Source: Stercorarius parasiticus (Eukaryota; Chordata; Aves; Charadriiformes; Stercorariidae). Taken from it: a stretch of DNA of 64,000 nucleotides. A model generated the notes under the pieces. It did no database searches. It was not told the DNA's origin and worked only from the letters and a program-made list of their open reading frames with translations. The stretch lies in contig VWZL01001367.1 of the NCBI GenBank assembly GCA_013396915.1, positions 372,001 to 436,000 on the forward strand, given 5' to 3'. A program made the translations under genes and the position numbers. How positions within the stretch are numbered: position 1 is the stretch's first letter; each line of letters starts with the position of its first letter. Of this stretch, positions 52,831 through 64,000 are shown in pieces.

Positions 52831-55800
52831 TATAAAAACCTATATGCCAGGCTTTAAATAAACATACCTTAAGAAAAGCATAGAAGTTATTCTTACCTTT
52901 TGCCCTCCATGTATCCACGGGATTCCAGGATCCTGTGAGTTTTTGTACTCTGTTTTGCAGGGCTGTAAAATTTCTGGCAGGACTTATATTTATATATTCT
53001 TCATGAATCTAAGGCACGCTTTCAGCTATGGCTAAATCAAAGCCCGTTTTCTTCCAAATATGTCTTCTGTACACAGAAAGCTTTGAAAACCACACACATA
53101 TGACATGGAGGTTACTCGGCATCAGATCTAAATTCTTTCAGAACAGGAATAAAAATCCACAGCTATGTTAGGAACTTAACGTAATAGCATATTCATTCAG
53201 TTTGAAACACCCATTGCACTGGCAAACTACCTGCAAGAGTTTGAAATAATTTGAAATTACAATTGAAAGTTGTCGCATGGCTGAAAACTTTCCCTAAGTA
53301 AATCCCAGCCTGCAAAGACAAAAATCTGTTTTATCGCTTTCTGTTAGTGGAAATTTGTCATTTGTCTAGCTTGCAGATATATGAAAATGAAAAAAAGGAA
53401 GACCTTTTGACCAGAATGACTTAATCACCATCTCAGGCGGTGGTCAGCTACTGCATGGGCTTTCCTGGCTAGTGCTCCTGGTTTCTTGATGTTTTCCTCT
53501 GCTCTCTTAGATGCTACTTTAATATCTTCATTGGCTCAAATTCATACTTAGTGAAAGTCAATAGCTGTCTCTTCTTTCGCCACATCTTCAGTAGGAATGC
53601 ATGTAGGATATCCAAATTTCGGCTGGGAGAACACCCACTGATGTTATGTTCTGTGTCTACTTGAGAAAATACCACAAAATATTTCAAAACAGGTCTTGAT
53701 TTTTTCTAATAGCTTTGTTCATGTCCAGACTTTTCTATCTTCTGTGAATACCCTTAAAAATATTTATCACTAAAAGCCATAACAGCAAGTGTGAATTTTA
53801 AATTAATTTCAATTTTGTAGTTTTAGGTATTTCCAGAGAAAAAAAATCGAAGGCGTACATTCTAATCAATGAAAAACACATTTGTCTACTTAGCTAGTGT
53901 CATCCAGCATAATGACAATGAATTTATCATCTGTATATCATACTCATTCAAATTATTTCCATATTTTTCAGTCAATAGTACCGTATAATAGATACATGTG
54001 AACGTTGCAATATTTATTTTGCATGATTTCTCACCAAAAGAAGTTTGAATCTTAGGTCTGATTACCAAGTGTTGGTTCTTCACCCAGGTATAGTTAGAAA
54101 GTGTAAAATGCATGTACTAGACACGCGTGCACAGAATATACCTACACGCACTGTTTACACATTGCCTCATGCAAAGAAAGTGCCTAGCTTCATCTTTCTG
54201 CTCAGCTTCCTTCCTCCCTTGTCCTTTTTCTCTGTTCTTCTATTCTCAGTTAATGTCCCAAATTTATTTGTAGCATGAGTGAAATGAAAAAGTAAGAAAG
54301 GTTTCCTTTAGGAAGTTTCTATGAACCAAAATGAACTCTTAATGACATTTTAGTTAACAAACTTCACTCCCTCTAAGTCTTTCTCCACAACAGCCAACTC
54401 CTTGGAAGAAGATGGCACACCAGACGAGCAAGTGGAAGGACAGTGCAGCACAATCAGACAAATTTTTCTAGGAAGCCTTGTAACACACTCATGGTGTTTC
54501 TTACAGGAGGAAACTGACTCCAAAACAACACAAAGGCACATTAACTCTTTCAAAACTTATAACACAGTAGTTGTGGTAGTGCTTTCATTTTCAATGTTGC
54601 CAGAAGTGCTGAGAGATTGTAGGCCATCGTTATCTTTTGTGCTACCATACCTGTAAGATTTCAGATTCAATAAATCATGGTTAGAATGTCCATACTAATC
54701 CATCACTAATTTGCTTCTTATTATATCTCATACATTTATCATCATTCAAATAGCACTTTTAGGCTGTAGAGGTATTATGGAACTCACATGTCTGCTACTA
54801 AGCTATCCTAAATTCTGCTTAAAAATAGCTGTCAATAACAGTTGTACACCAATCCAATATAATCATTTCACAGTTGCCACTCTGAGGTTATGTACAGAAA
54901 TACTCAGTTTACATATATTCATACACAGAACATTTGCAGCACTTAACTATTGGAGAAGTACTTGGTTCCTTTCAAGTCAAGAAAAACTCAACATTTCAAT
55001 AAGTCCATGACTGGTTTACCTATCTCTATCTAATTTTCATAGGAAAATGACCGTCTTAAAACGGCAATCAAGAAAGAGGCATTACTGGAGGATATTCTTA
55101 AATTAAATAATCAGCATCTCATTAGAGATTTCCAGTTTTCCAGGTATAAAGATTAAAGCACTCCAAATTGAAAAATACGAAGTCTTCAAAGGTAAGTAGT
55201 TTTGTCTTTCTTTTCTGTAAAACTCTGTGTCAACCAGCTTAACAACATGGCAGCTTCTCTCCATATAACAACACACTTATCTATTTAAGACTGTTTAATA
55301 GAGAAAAAAATATATATAGCTGCTGTACAGCTACAAATCCACCGATCTAGCGAGAGGGGCTGCAAGTGGAAGCAACCCAAAGGACTGTAAGGGAAGCAAC
55401 CTGAAAACATGCAAAGAAGCATTGAGTAAGTGGAGGTGAGTAGAGTACCTATATATGAAAAAATGTAAGAAAAGGACTGCAAAAAAGGCAAAATGTATTT
55501 TTTTTCCCAAAGGTGATGAGAGGGGTTTGAGCTAACACATTAAGTCGGAACACGTAAAAGTGCAAATTCTGCACATCTGATTAAATAGCAAAAATGTACT
55601 GGAAGTGAAAAGCAGGTAGTTTTAGGAATACGTGTACCTTCTGGGAGGCAGGAAGTGCAGGAAAGAAAGCAAAAAAAATCAAATTAATAGATAAATACAG
55701 CTAGAAAAGAACTTCCTAAGTTAAGAAGTTGAATGTTTTAAATCAGCTTGAAAAGGCTGATCAAAATTTTCTACAATGGAGATAAATGCTTTCTCTTTAA

Positions 55801-58800
55801 GTACACTTGAAAGAGACAGTAAGGACTGAGAAACAAAGGATAAGAAACTGCAGATTTATTAAATGTAATGTTTTGCTTCTGATTTTGTTGAGTTAGAAGT
55901 AAAAATGAAATGTGCCAAGAACCATATTTCTTCATGTGATAAAGCTGAAATTTGGAAAGGTTTCAGGTAGAAGCATAAATCTGTGCATTTTAGTTAAAAT
56001 ATGTAAGAAGAGAATGATAATCAATTTTGCCTTGCAGAGTCTTGAATTCACATGGACTACATTTTAAAATACATCATTTAAAAAACATTCTTATGATGCT
56101 TAAAACTGTATTTAATTTGCTTTTCTCAACTTTTTATTCTCTAGGTCATTTACACTCACAGACATAGACATACATACACATTCTGTTGCTTAAAGCTAAT
56201 TTTCTTTTGTTGATTATTCAGCAGTGGAAGTCATATACTTCTCCCAGTAGCATCATTACCATGAATTAATAGTACTGTTCAGAGTTATTTTTATTGTAAA
56301 AAATGACTTTCAACTACTATGTCTCAGCTGGAGCAATCATATGATATCTTACGTTATCTTATTCATGCCGCGTCTTAAAAAAACTTGAGTGCTAACCTTA
56401 ATTGGATGAATATTGTAGGAACATAATGAAACACTTTATTTCTTTAGATGCTTCCCAATATGGGTTTAATTAAGGTCCTTCCTTTGTTGTTGTTGTTAAT
56501 TCTGATCAAGTTTTATGAATCAGTCTTAAAGAAAAACTAAAGAGGAGACATTTTGTGTCCTAGAGGCCCAATTCTTCAGTCATTATTTGTGACACCTCTG
56601 TGGTATTCTACCAGAAATTTCAATGTGTAGGAACAGAGGGATTGTGCCTTGGCAAAGAATAGGTAAAGATAAATCAATGTAACCTTCCCGGGGACCTGAT
56701 AACAAGGACTAAGAATATATTGATTGCTGGAGCACAGATCCCAGCACAGCATGGGAATGGGGAAGCCTCCCTGGCTGTGTCCTGCCCGCAGGCAAAGGGC
56801 AGCCCCAGGGCCTGCCCGCCATGGTGTGTGCGAATGGGGAGGAGCTGCCTAGATGCCCACAGCCCTGGCCTCAGGGGTTGGTATGGCAAGCCTTCAATGC
56901 GGCTTATTCTTTTCTTATCATTAACTGCTGCCTAAACAATTGAGGAAAAGTATTTAGGACAAAAACAGTGCTATAAAAGAAGTCACTTAAGTCCATACAC
57001 CTATTTGTAGCAACTAAAGGGTGATGGTTTTAATTTCTATCCTCTGCATGAGACAAAATTTGCACTGGTAACCCTTTGCCCATTAGAGGTAATGGCTTCT
57101 TTCTCACTGGCTCCTGTAGCAGTGTATTCTCCGTTCACTGCCTGCTGCGAGAGTAACCATGACAAAAGCCAGATTAATGCAATCAACAACCAGGAACAAA
57201 GCAAAATAAGGCAGCTTTCCTTTCCAGCAGAGTGAAAACAAGCATTTGTTTTTCACCTTACTCTTGGGTTCTTCTTTTTATAAAGCGATCACAAGTTGAA
57301 ACACAGAGGAAAATTGCTCACAGATCCAATAAAATTTGGAATCCACAGCTACGAGCAATACCAGGGGATTTCCACCCAATATATTTGCCAACAAATCAAT
57401 AACAAGAGTAAATCCTTCTGCACTGAGGGCAGTCAAATGCTCACTAACAGGTACTATCACCTAAATTAATATAATCCCGCAAGTGCTCTGTATGTGTCAA
57501 AGTTAATACCAAAGGAAGCTTATGCTTCGCATGCGATAAACTGAAGGATATTTCTTAATAATGGTTTAAATAAAAGGAAATTAAGTGGAGATTTTGAATT
57601 AAATGATCTTGAACTGACTTGGCTCCACTGAAGTCTATTCTTTCTGGAGATGTTATTTTCTTGTCCCAGAGAGCATGCTGGTCCATCAGGACTGTTATAC
57701 TAAATCTGAAATTAATTCACCATGCTTTTAATCTAGAGGCTGTCTAAAAGTGGCTTTCCTCTTTTGTCAGGACGTTTACACGCAAACTCTTTCCTGACCT
57801 GTGGAAGTTGTTCATTCTAGCGTTTATTTCACAACCAGTTAGCTATGTAAGCTTCTAACTCTTCAGAGTGCATTTAATATTAGTATTCAGACCAAAAACT
57901 TACTTATTGTTGATAATTTCTCATCTGGACTGTGATTAAGTAACATGGGAATTTAAATCTATTCATTTGAAAGAGCCCACTGGGGATATGTTGTGGTTTG
58001 GTTTTGCTTTAGGGGAAGCAGTATTTGTTTATTTTTTACATTTGTACATAGCTCCAACTCCAGAGTGTGGCCAGTCTCTCTTATTCTCCTGGGCGAGTTG
58101 TCTTTGGGATGTTCCTCTCTCCCAGGCTGGTGAAGTGCCAATTCTTTTATCAAAAGGCATATAACAAGTAAATCATATAAAAGCAGCTAGAGCAACCCTG
58201 AACTATTCCTGCTGTCTCAAATCAGTAGGTAGATGAATTTGCCTCTACCTTTTCTGATTAATATTTTCTAGCAGTTAATGACTGGCTTAGAGGCTTTACC
58301 TTTTCAGGAGGAACAGTGTTGCGGTTAAGACATTTGGTGGGCTTCAGGAAATTCACTTGCTCCTCAGAAAAGATACCTGTTTTCTCTTTGTTTCACTGAT
58401 CCATGCTTAAGGAGATAAAAATACATAATCTCCTATATCACTTAACAAAATGCTAAATACATTTCTGACTTGGGGTAGGCTCCTCAAGTTAAAGATAGCA
58501 AGTGATATTCATCCCGCGTATTCCACATCACCCAGTCTGATTCAGAAGCCCTCAAAAGAACATTCAGGATTTTGCAGAGGCATGTGGAAAACCGGCTATG
58601 TGCAAACTGATTTAATAAGCTAAGTGGCAGAAAGCAATGAAACACGAGACATCGCAGTTTGCCAGGAGAAGCAGTATTCTCTTCCTAACTAGGTGTTATT
58701 GTTATGGTGGTAATGAGAAAGATCGGTATTTTGTAATTAGCAGAAGGGAATTTGATATGCCAGACTGATGAGTCACAAGTTCAAAGAGTGGGCGTTTGAA

Positions 58801-60339
58801 GGATATTTATGATATATAGCAATAATAAGCTGCCTTTCACAAAATGCTTCACACCTTAATAATGGCACTCTAAAATTGGTGTAGGGTGGATGTTTTTACT
58901 GAGCAGTGCATTAACAAATTGAAAGGTGTTTCTCAGATATAGTCAGAAAAGGGGGTATGCTCCTTTGCAGTAAGACCTTTCTAGATAGAAAAAAGTGAAT
59001 TCTGGTTGCAGAATACATGACAAATAAAAGGGGGTTTTATATGTATATTGGTGAGGACATATACGTTTGAGAGAGAAAATCTGCTATTTAAGGAAGAAGA
59101 CCAAAAAATGGATCACACTGATTCTAAACTCACTGTGCTGGTATGTGTGTCTCTAGCACCACGAGGGAGAGAGAAAGCAAAACGGCTAATTAAGAAATGA
59201 TGAGGACTTTACATCTGATTCCAAATCTCCTAAAAGCATACATCTGTCAACATGCTTTAGGTTAACACTGATTTACACTGCTCTTCATATTGTCAAAAAT
59301 CTAATGCCTAGGTATAGAAATGCATGGAAAACCTTAATACAGACCTGTTAGCACTTCTGTGTGAAGTACATTGCAGAGTTCATGTAATTACTTTATGCGA
59401 TTAACCAAAGAAATCTTCTGAAAGTATTTCATGGCCTGGTCCTGCAAGAGTTATCTATATGCCCAGCTCAAAAAATATGAGCAGTCTCCTTTGCATCATT
59501 AGGATTCACATACTTAAAATTAGCCATGTGAGTATATTTTTTTTCTTTGTAGACTAAGGCTTTTGCAGAACTAATGAGACACCAGATGGCTGGATGGCAC
59601 TGAACTTTAGAAGATGAATAAAGAGTAATCGTAGAAATTATCATCTGGTAAATCACATTACAGTCCCTAGGAAAATAACGGAAGTGAGTTGTTTGGTTTT
59701 TTCTTAAAGGAAAGCAAGCAGCTGACAGCAGAAACATGAACAATAAACAGCAATGAGTGAAATTATGGTCCTAGACATACGTGCTGAAACACAGGGTGAC
59801 TACAGTGGGGGTCACAAATTTGTAACAAAGAGCAATTTTCGATCTTGTATCCAGCATCAGTAGGCATCAGATGCAATACCTCAGAAATCATACTTGAAAA
59901 ATTAATCTCAGTTGGGTTGGAAATGAGCACCGTCTCATGGATTTAAAATTGGCTGACAAGCTATAAAGGAAGGGCAATGATAGATGGTGAGATATTGAGC
60001 TTAGGGGGCGGAAAAAAAAAAGCAATGCTAATGTTTAAGCACCAGAACAATTTGACTGATGAGGAACATTTATGAGAATTATGTAACGTGGCTGAACACT
60101 GACCGAGGCTAGTACTGTAACTATCACCGTGTTGGGAGAGGAACTCAAGAGAGTGGGCTGAGAGAATAATGGAATATAGAAATTAGAAATAATGGGATAT
60201 TACAAAAGCAAATGAGCATGAAGGAAAGGGTCTTAAGTAGGAACCATTTTTAATTCGGAATAGTCTCCTGAAAGAAAACTTGTATGATCCACAGAGTTGT
60301 TTTAAAATTTTTTAGATGCCAAGAAACTTTGTGGACCAA

Positions 60340-60400
60340 CTCCCTTTACAGATGGAGAAGCTGAGGTAGAGCAACCTCATAGCCTGACATGACATGACCA
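60340..60400 (-). repeat. MIR-like SINE fragment
   Basis: CTTTACAGATGGAGAAGCTG and the following AGG resemble the reverse complement of the MIR 3' region. Confidence 0.45.
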
Positions 60401-61102
60401 CGCATTTACTTGCCTGGTCGCTTTTTGTGTGTGTAGCATTAAATTTATTTCTATTCTGGAATTATTAGTTCTTCATCTGTGTATTTCCATTATGTTACCG
60501 GTTATTACTATCCTGTAAGCAAGCAAAGAAATTTAGCTTTGGCCAGGTATCTCCACCCACTGTTTCCTGCCTTTCCATAGAAAAACCTGGCTGGCTACAA
60601 TGCAAAGGAGCCCTCTGTACCTACAAAGGAGCAGGATTCAATTCAGTCATGCAAATTAAACAGAGAATGAGCATGCATTGATTAGCCATGTCATCATATA
60701 ATAAGTGCATTGACCCTTTCACTTGTGCATTATGCCACATTGATAAATAATTGCCCTCCACACCCTCTGTCTTCTATTCATCATATTATCATGTTGTTGG
60801 CTTAAAAACACTAGTGCTCAAATAAGAAACTATTATTAAAGCTCACATAAAGCCTCTGATGTGTACTTTTGTGTTGCAAATAAGTGAAGTAAGATAGCCT
60901 TGGTTTCCGATATTCCCATCCAATGATATAGCACGGCCTTCATAACCTAAGGACTTTTCCAAACATAGCAGGTAGCTGTGATTCAAGCCAACTAGTACTG
61001 TCAAGGCGATGGTATCTGGTCAAACCAAGAGTCACAAATACTTTTACAATTTAAAAGTCTGGGGTAAAACTAAATCAATAAACTGACTGAGGCTATTTCT
61101 GT

Positions 61103-61131
61103 GAAAGAAGAAAGAAAGGAAGAAAGAAAAA
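61103..61131. repeat. (GAAA)n purine tract
   Basis: GAAAGAAGAAAGAAAGGAAG type repeats. Confidence 0.85.
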
Positions 61132-63504
61132 GTACAGAGGTGAAGATTTCACAAGGTAGATTAGCAATAACTACAGGGCCGCTTCTAGCTATTTTTGATC
61201 CCCAGCTGCACTTCCTCAATTCAGCTACCTAATACTGAAGCACCATTTATTGATTCACACATTTTTCTATTTCACTATCATAAGGAACGTCCATTCAGAT
61301 TTAAAATAAGAGCAATAAGAGCACAGGTTACACTTCCCACTCCAATGCTCACTAGATGTTTTTTCTTACAGTACTTCAAAAACTAAGTGATTTCAATGTC
61401 CAGGGGGTCAGAAGAGTTACAGGAAAACCACAGTGGATTTGAAGAATTACTTTAACTGGCCAAAAGTCAAATTCTGTTAACCTAGCATAAAAGTTGAGCA
61501 TTTTGGTTTTTTCTCATTGCATGGCCATGCCCTAAGAGTGTACCTGTTATTATTACTAACTGGTATTTTAGTTTTAGGAGGGTACTGCCAGAAGACTCAT
61601 TTTTCAGGTTCTGAATCTAAATGCAAACAGATCTAAATAACCACCATGTCTGAAAGACTTAAAATTTTGCTTTCTTCCAGAAGGCTGAATATTTTACTAG
61701 AGAGAAATAAAATTGTATTTCCCAGTATACACGTATCCCTAAAACTCACAGATGTACTAGTTTTCAAATAGGAAATCTGACTGGTTTGTTCTCAAACTCT
61801 GTATAAGCATCAGCCACTATTAAAAAAGCTTTTATTCACTAATGGTTTGCACAAACAATCCAAAGGCCTAAAGTTGACAAAGGGCTTGGGATCATCAAAC
61901 TCAGCCCAGTCTCCAAGTACTCGTGGTTTTTACGCTATTACTGCTTTGCTACTTGACTGGGCAGAACGCGGGTCAGGGTCAGAGGATAATTTCTTGCCAG
62001 AGGAAGATGGCCTGGGGGGGAGTTCTTCCCTCTTCAGGATCATCAGCGCCACTGACACCTCCCGTGAGTCCCGAGGAGCCAACCTGGGTTTCAAAATGGC
62101 CATGCAAAACTCTCGTACCAACCACAGATTTTCTCATCTGAGAAACATGCAACACAGAAAAGCAGTTTTTCTGCTAGCTGAGAGGTGCACCATATCCCAC
62201 TAATGAAATATTTTTTCCTCCCAGTTTCATCCATCTTAATACATCTCCATTACATATTTTACATTCAGCCCTCCTATTCTGTATTTGCAGTTCTGCTCTC
62301 TCACCCTTTTTAATGAATTTCTTTCAGTCACACAGAGTCTGCTACCTTGCATGAAGTCAGAAAGGAGCACTTCATTAAGCCAACCCCACATAGCCCTCCA
62401 TGTTACACGCACAGGTTTTGCAAGGAGCCTGTCCATAAGCCTTCTGAATTCAAGATAACTTTTTCCGACAGCTCTTTCCTGTAGTAGAAATCAATCACCT
62501 GTCGTCTCGTGAGTCTGCCTGGACGTCTGGGATTCTGAAGACGGAGTCCTCGACTTATATTTACAGGGACTGCACTGAGACCAAGGCAGGTAAAGCAGCC
62601 ACCAGCGTGCCATGTTTTGGATCCCAGCATGATATGCAATAATGACCTGTCAGGGAAGCAGACTGTGTACCACCACACTGTGAAATATCCTGGGGGACTC
62701 ACTCTATGAGTTCAGCATGCCTTCAGGCAAGAATGAAGTCACACATCATTTAAATATTGTTTCATGCTTTCCTTTTAGGGTTTCTCATCCCTTTCTTTGG
62801 TCTGTTCTAATCTGTATTTCTAAAAATTTTCAAAATAAAGAAAAAGCCCTGAAAAGACCATTCCAACCTTCCCACCAAAGGGCTGTGTCTTGGAGGTTTC
62901 ATATTTTTTCACACACCCCCTCCTTTTATCTCGGTAGGGGTTTGAAAAGGCAGCCAGAAAGAAATGTTTTTGCTAGCTATTATCTGATCATTTTAAACAG
63001 GAACTGATTGCTTTGTTTTCCTATCTTCACAATTTGGCAGTCGTTTTCAAGTAAGAAGTGTACGTTGATGTGGGACTTGCAAGAGCAGCTTGCAAATAGT
63101 CCTGGAGAAGAAAGTAAATTTAATTTCATATCCTTAGTGTAATAGGATGGTGCGCAACACAAGGACAGTGGAACCTCCACAGGAGGTAACAATAAACCCC
63201 AAGTCCTTTACTTGCCAATGCCTTTGTTTGCTGATTTTTAAGCAAACACAGTAGCTCTGCCATTTTAGTGATCTTGCTTCTTTTTTTTTTTTCCTGCAGT
63301 ACTGATGTTTGTTCCCAGCTCCAATGTAGATTGCCAAAGTGTTGTCTCGCAGGGTCACTAATGATCCCTGTCACGCTGTTCCCCCGCCAGCTACTGCCCG
63401 GGTACAGAGCGCAGCACAGCCTGCGAGAGGCTGAGGCAGCCCACCCGGCTGCTACATGAAGCCTGGGACTTTTATCCAGCTCTAGGGCCTTATGAAACCT
63501 TATG

Positions 63505-63570
63505 GTTGCAAAGATAACATGATTTGTCAAGGTCACACAATAAGGGTCAAACCGGATTTCCTTACTTATG
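63505..63570 (-). repeat. MIR-like SINE fragment
   Basis: GATTTGTCAAGGTCACACAA followed by CCGGATTTC resembles the reverse complement of the MIR core (TGTGTGACCTTGGGCAAGT in the forward sense). Confidence 0.5.
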
Positions 63571-64000
63571 ATGAAATGTAGTAAATACAGGTAGGAGCCT
63601 GCTCCTATTTGGGAATTCTTTGTGGTTACAATAGGAAGTGATTTCCATTTTCTAAACATCATTGTAATTTCTATCATTGTAAAGCATTGTCCACAATAAA
63701 CTTTTTTCGTCGTGTGCCCAGCCTGTGTTAAAAGGAGGGCTTAAGTATACTCAAAGAAGCATCATAAATAGCCTATAAAATCTCTCTGCATATGGAAGTG
63801 GTATAAATGACTCACAGAGACATGAGTCAGATGGAAAAAATACAGTTCAGATACCTGTGAAGGCCTGCATGCAGGGCCTAAAATGTTTTTAATTTCCATG
63901 GAATGTAAAATAGAAATGTAGGCATGCACTTCACTTTCTCAGCAAGATCTCACTGATAACAGCAATTCATGAGCTTCATCACTTGGAGCTATACACCGTT

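Larger units (their letters stand above)
47045..64000. other. Gene-poor AT-rich DNA to the right edge
   Basis: No supported gene. The longest frame is 183 codons on the minus strand (63677-63126); it includes a MIR-like piece and a poly-purine run and is probably not a gene. In mammals the side of the amylase cluster away from RNPC3 is also a large desert, but orientation here cannot be proved. Confidence 0.45.

Noticed and set aside
63126..63677. 183-codon minus-strand open frame, the longest single frame in the window
   Set aside because: It runs across a MIR-like fragment and a poly-purine run, shows no recognised domain, and has an overlapping frame on the same strand. Chance is more likely than a gene.

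Overview
This is vertebrate nuclear DNA, almost certainly from a bird. It holds two CR1 LINE 3' ends with the avian ATCATAGAAT tail motif, an avian-type ERV LTR, small introns, and two alpha-amylase genes whose proteins look like the bird pancreatic enzyme (512 residues; the second copy starts [18 protein letters not shown]). The order within birds cannot be told from the sequence.

Layout: (1) 1-2165 is AT-rich flank with no recognised gene. (2) 2175-2560 is a sharp CpG island, a likely upstream promoter. (3) 3830-12059 is amylase copy 1: ten coding exons, intact, with a partial CR1 element in intron 2. (4) 12430-13772 holds the broken end of another amylase last exon followed by 1.3 kb of 3' flank that is repeated exactly after copy 2. 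(5) 13773-17140 is intergenic. (6) 17326-22703 is amylase copy 2: ten coding exons, intact, with a TATA box, a short predicted leader and a roughly 1.15 kb LTR in intron 1. (7) 22686-23986 is the second copy of the 3' flank block. (8) 23987-64000 is about 40 kb of AT-rich DNA with no convincing gene. It contains one more CR1 tail, an LTR-related GC-rich island (36590-37235), simple repeats, MIR-like SINE traces, and some unusual inverted repeats.

Both genes encode secreted, calcium- and chloride-dependent endo-alpha-1,4-glucan hydrolases (GH13) for starch digestion, and all catalytic and ion ligands are present. By my translation the two proteins differ at 52 of 512 positions, but every difference lies outside residues 179-450. 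Exon 4 and exons 5-9, including introns 5-8, are identical between copies, while introns 1-4 and 9 show no recognisable similarity. The pair therefore looks like an old duplication whose catalytic core was recently overwritten by gene conversion. The ends and promoters have kept diverging: copy 2 has a TATA box and copy 1 does not.

I see no bacterial-type system, CRISPR array, rRNA or tRNA. The items most worth following up are the conversion mosaic and third-gene relic in the amylase cluster, the promoter split between the copies, the LTR inside copy 2, and a 37-bp perfect inverted repeat bracketing 3.7 kb at 43.3-47.0 kb.
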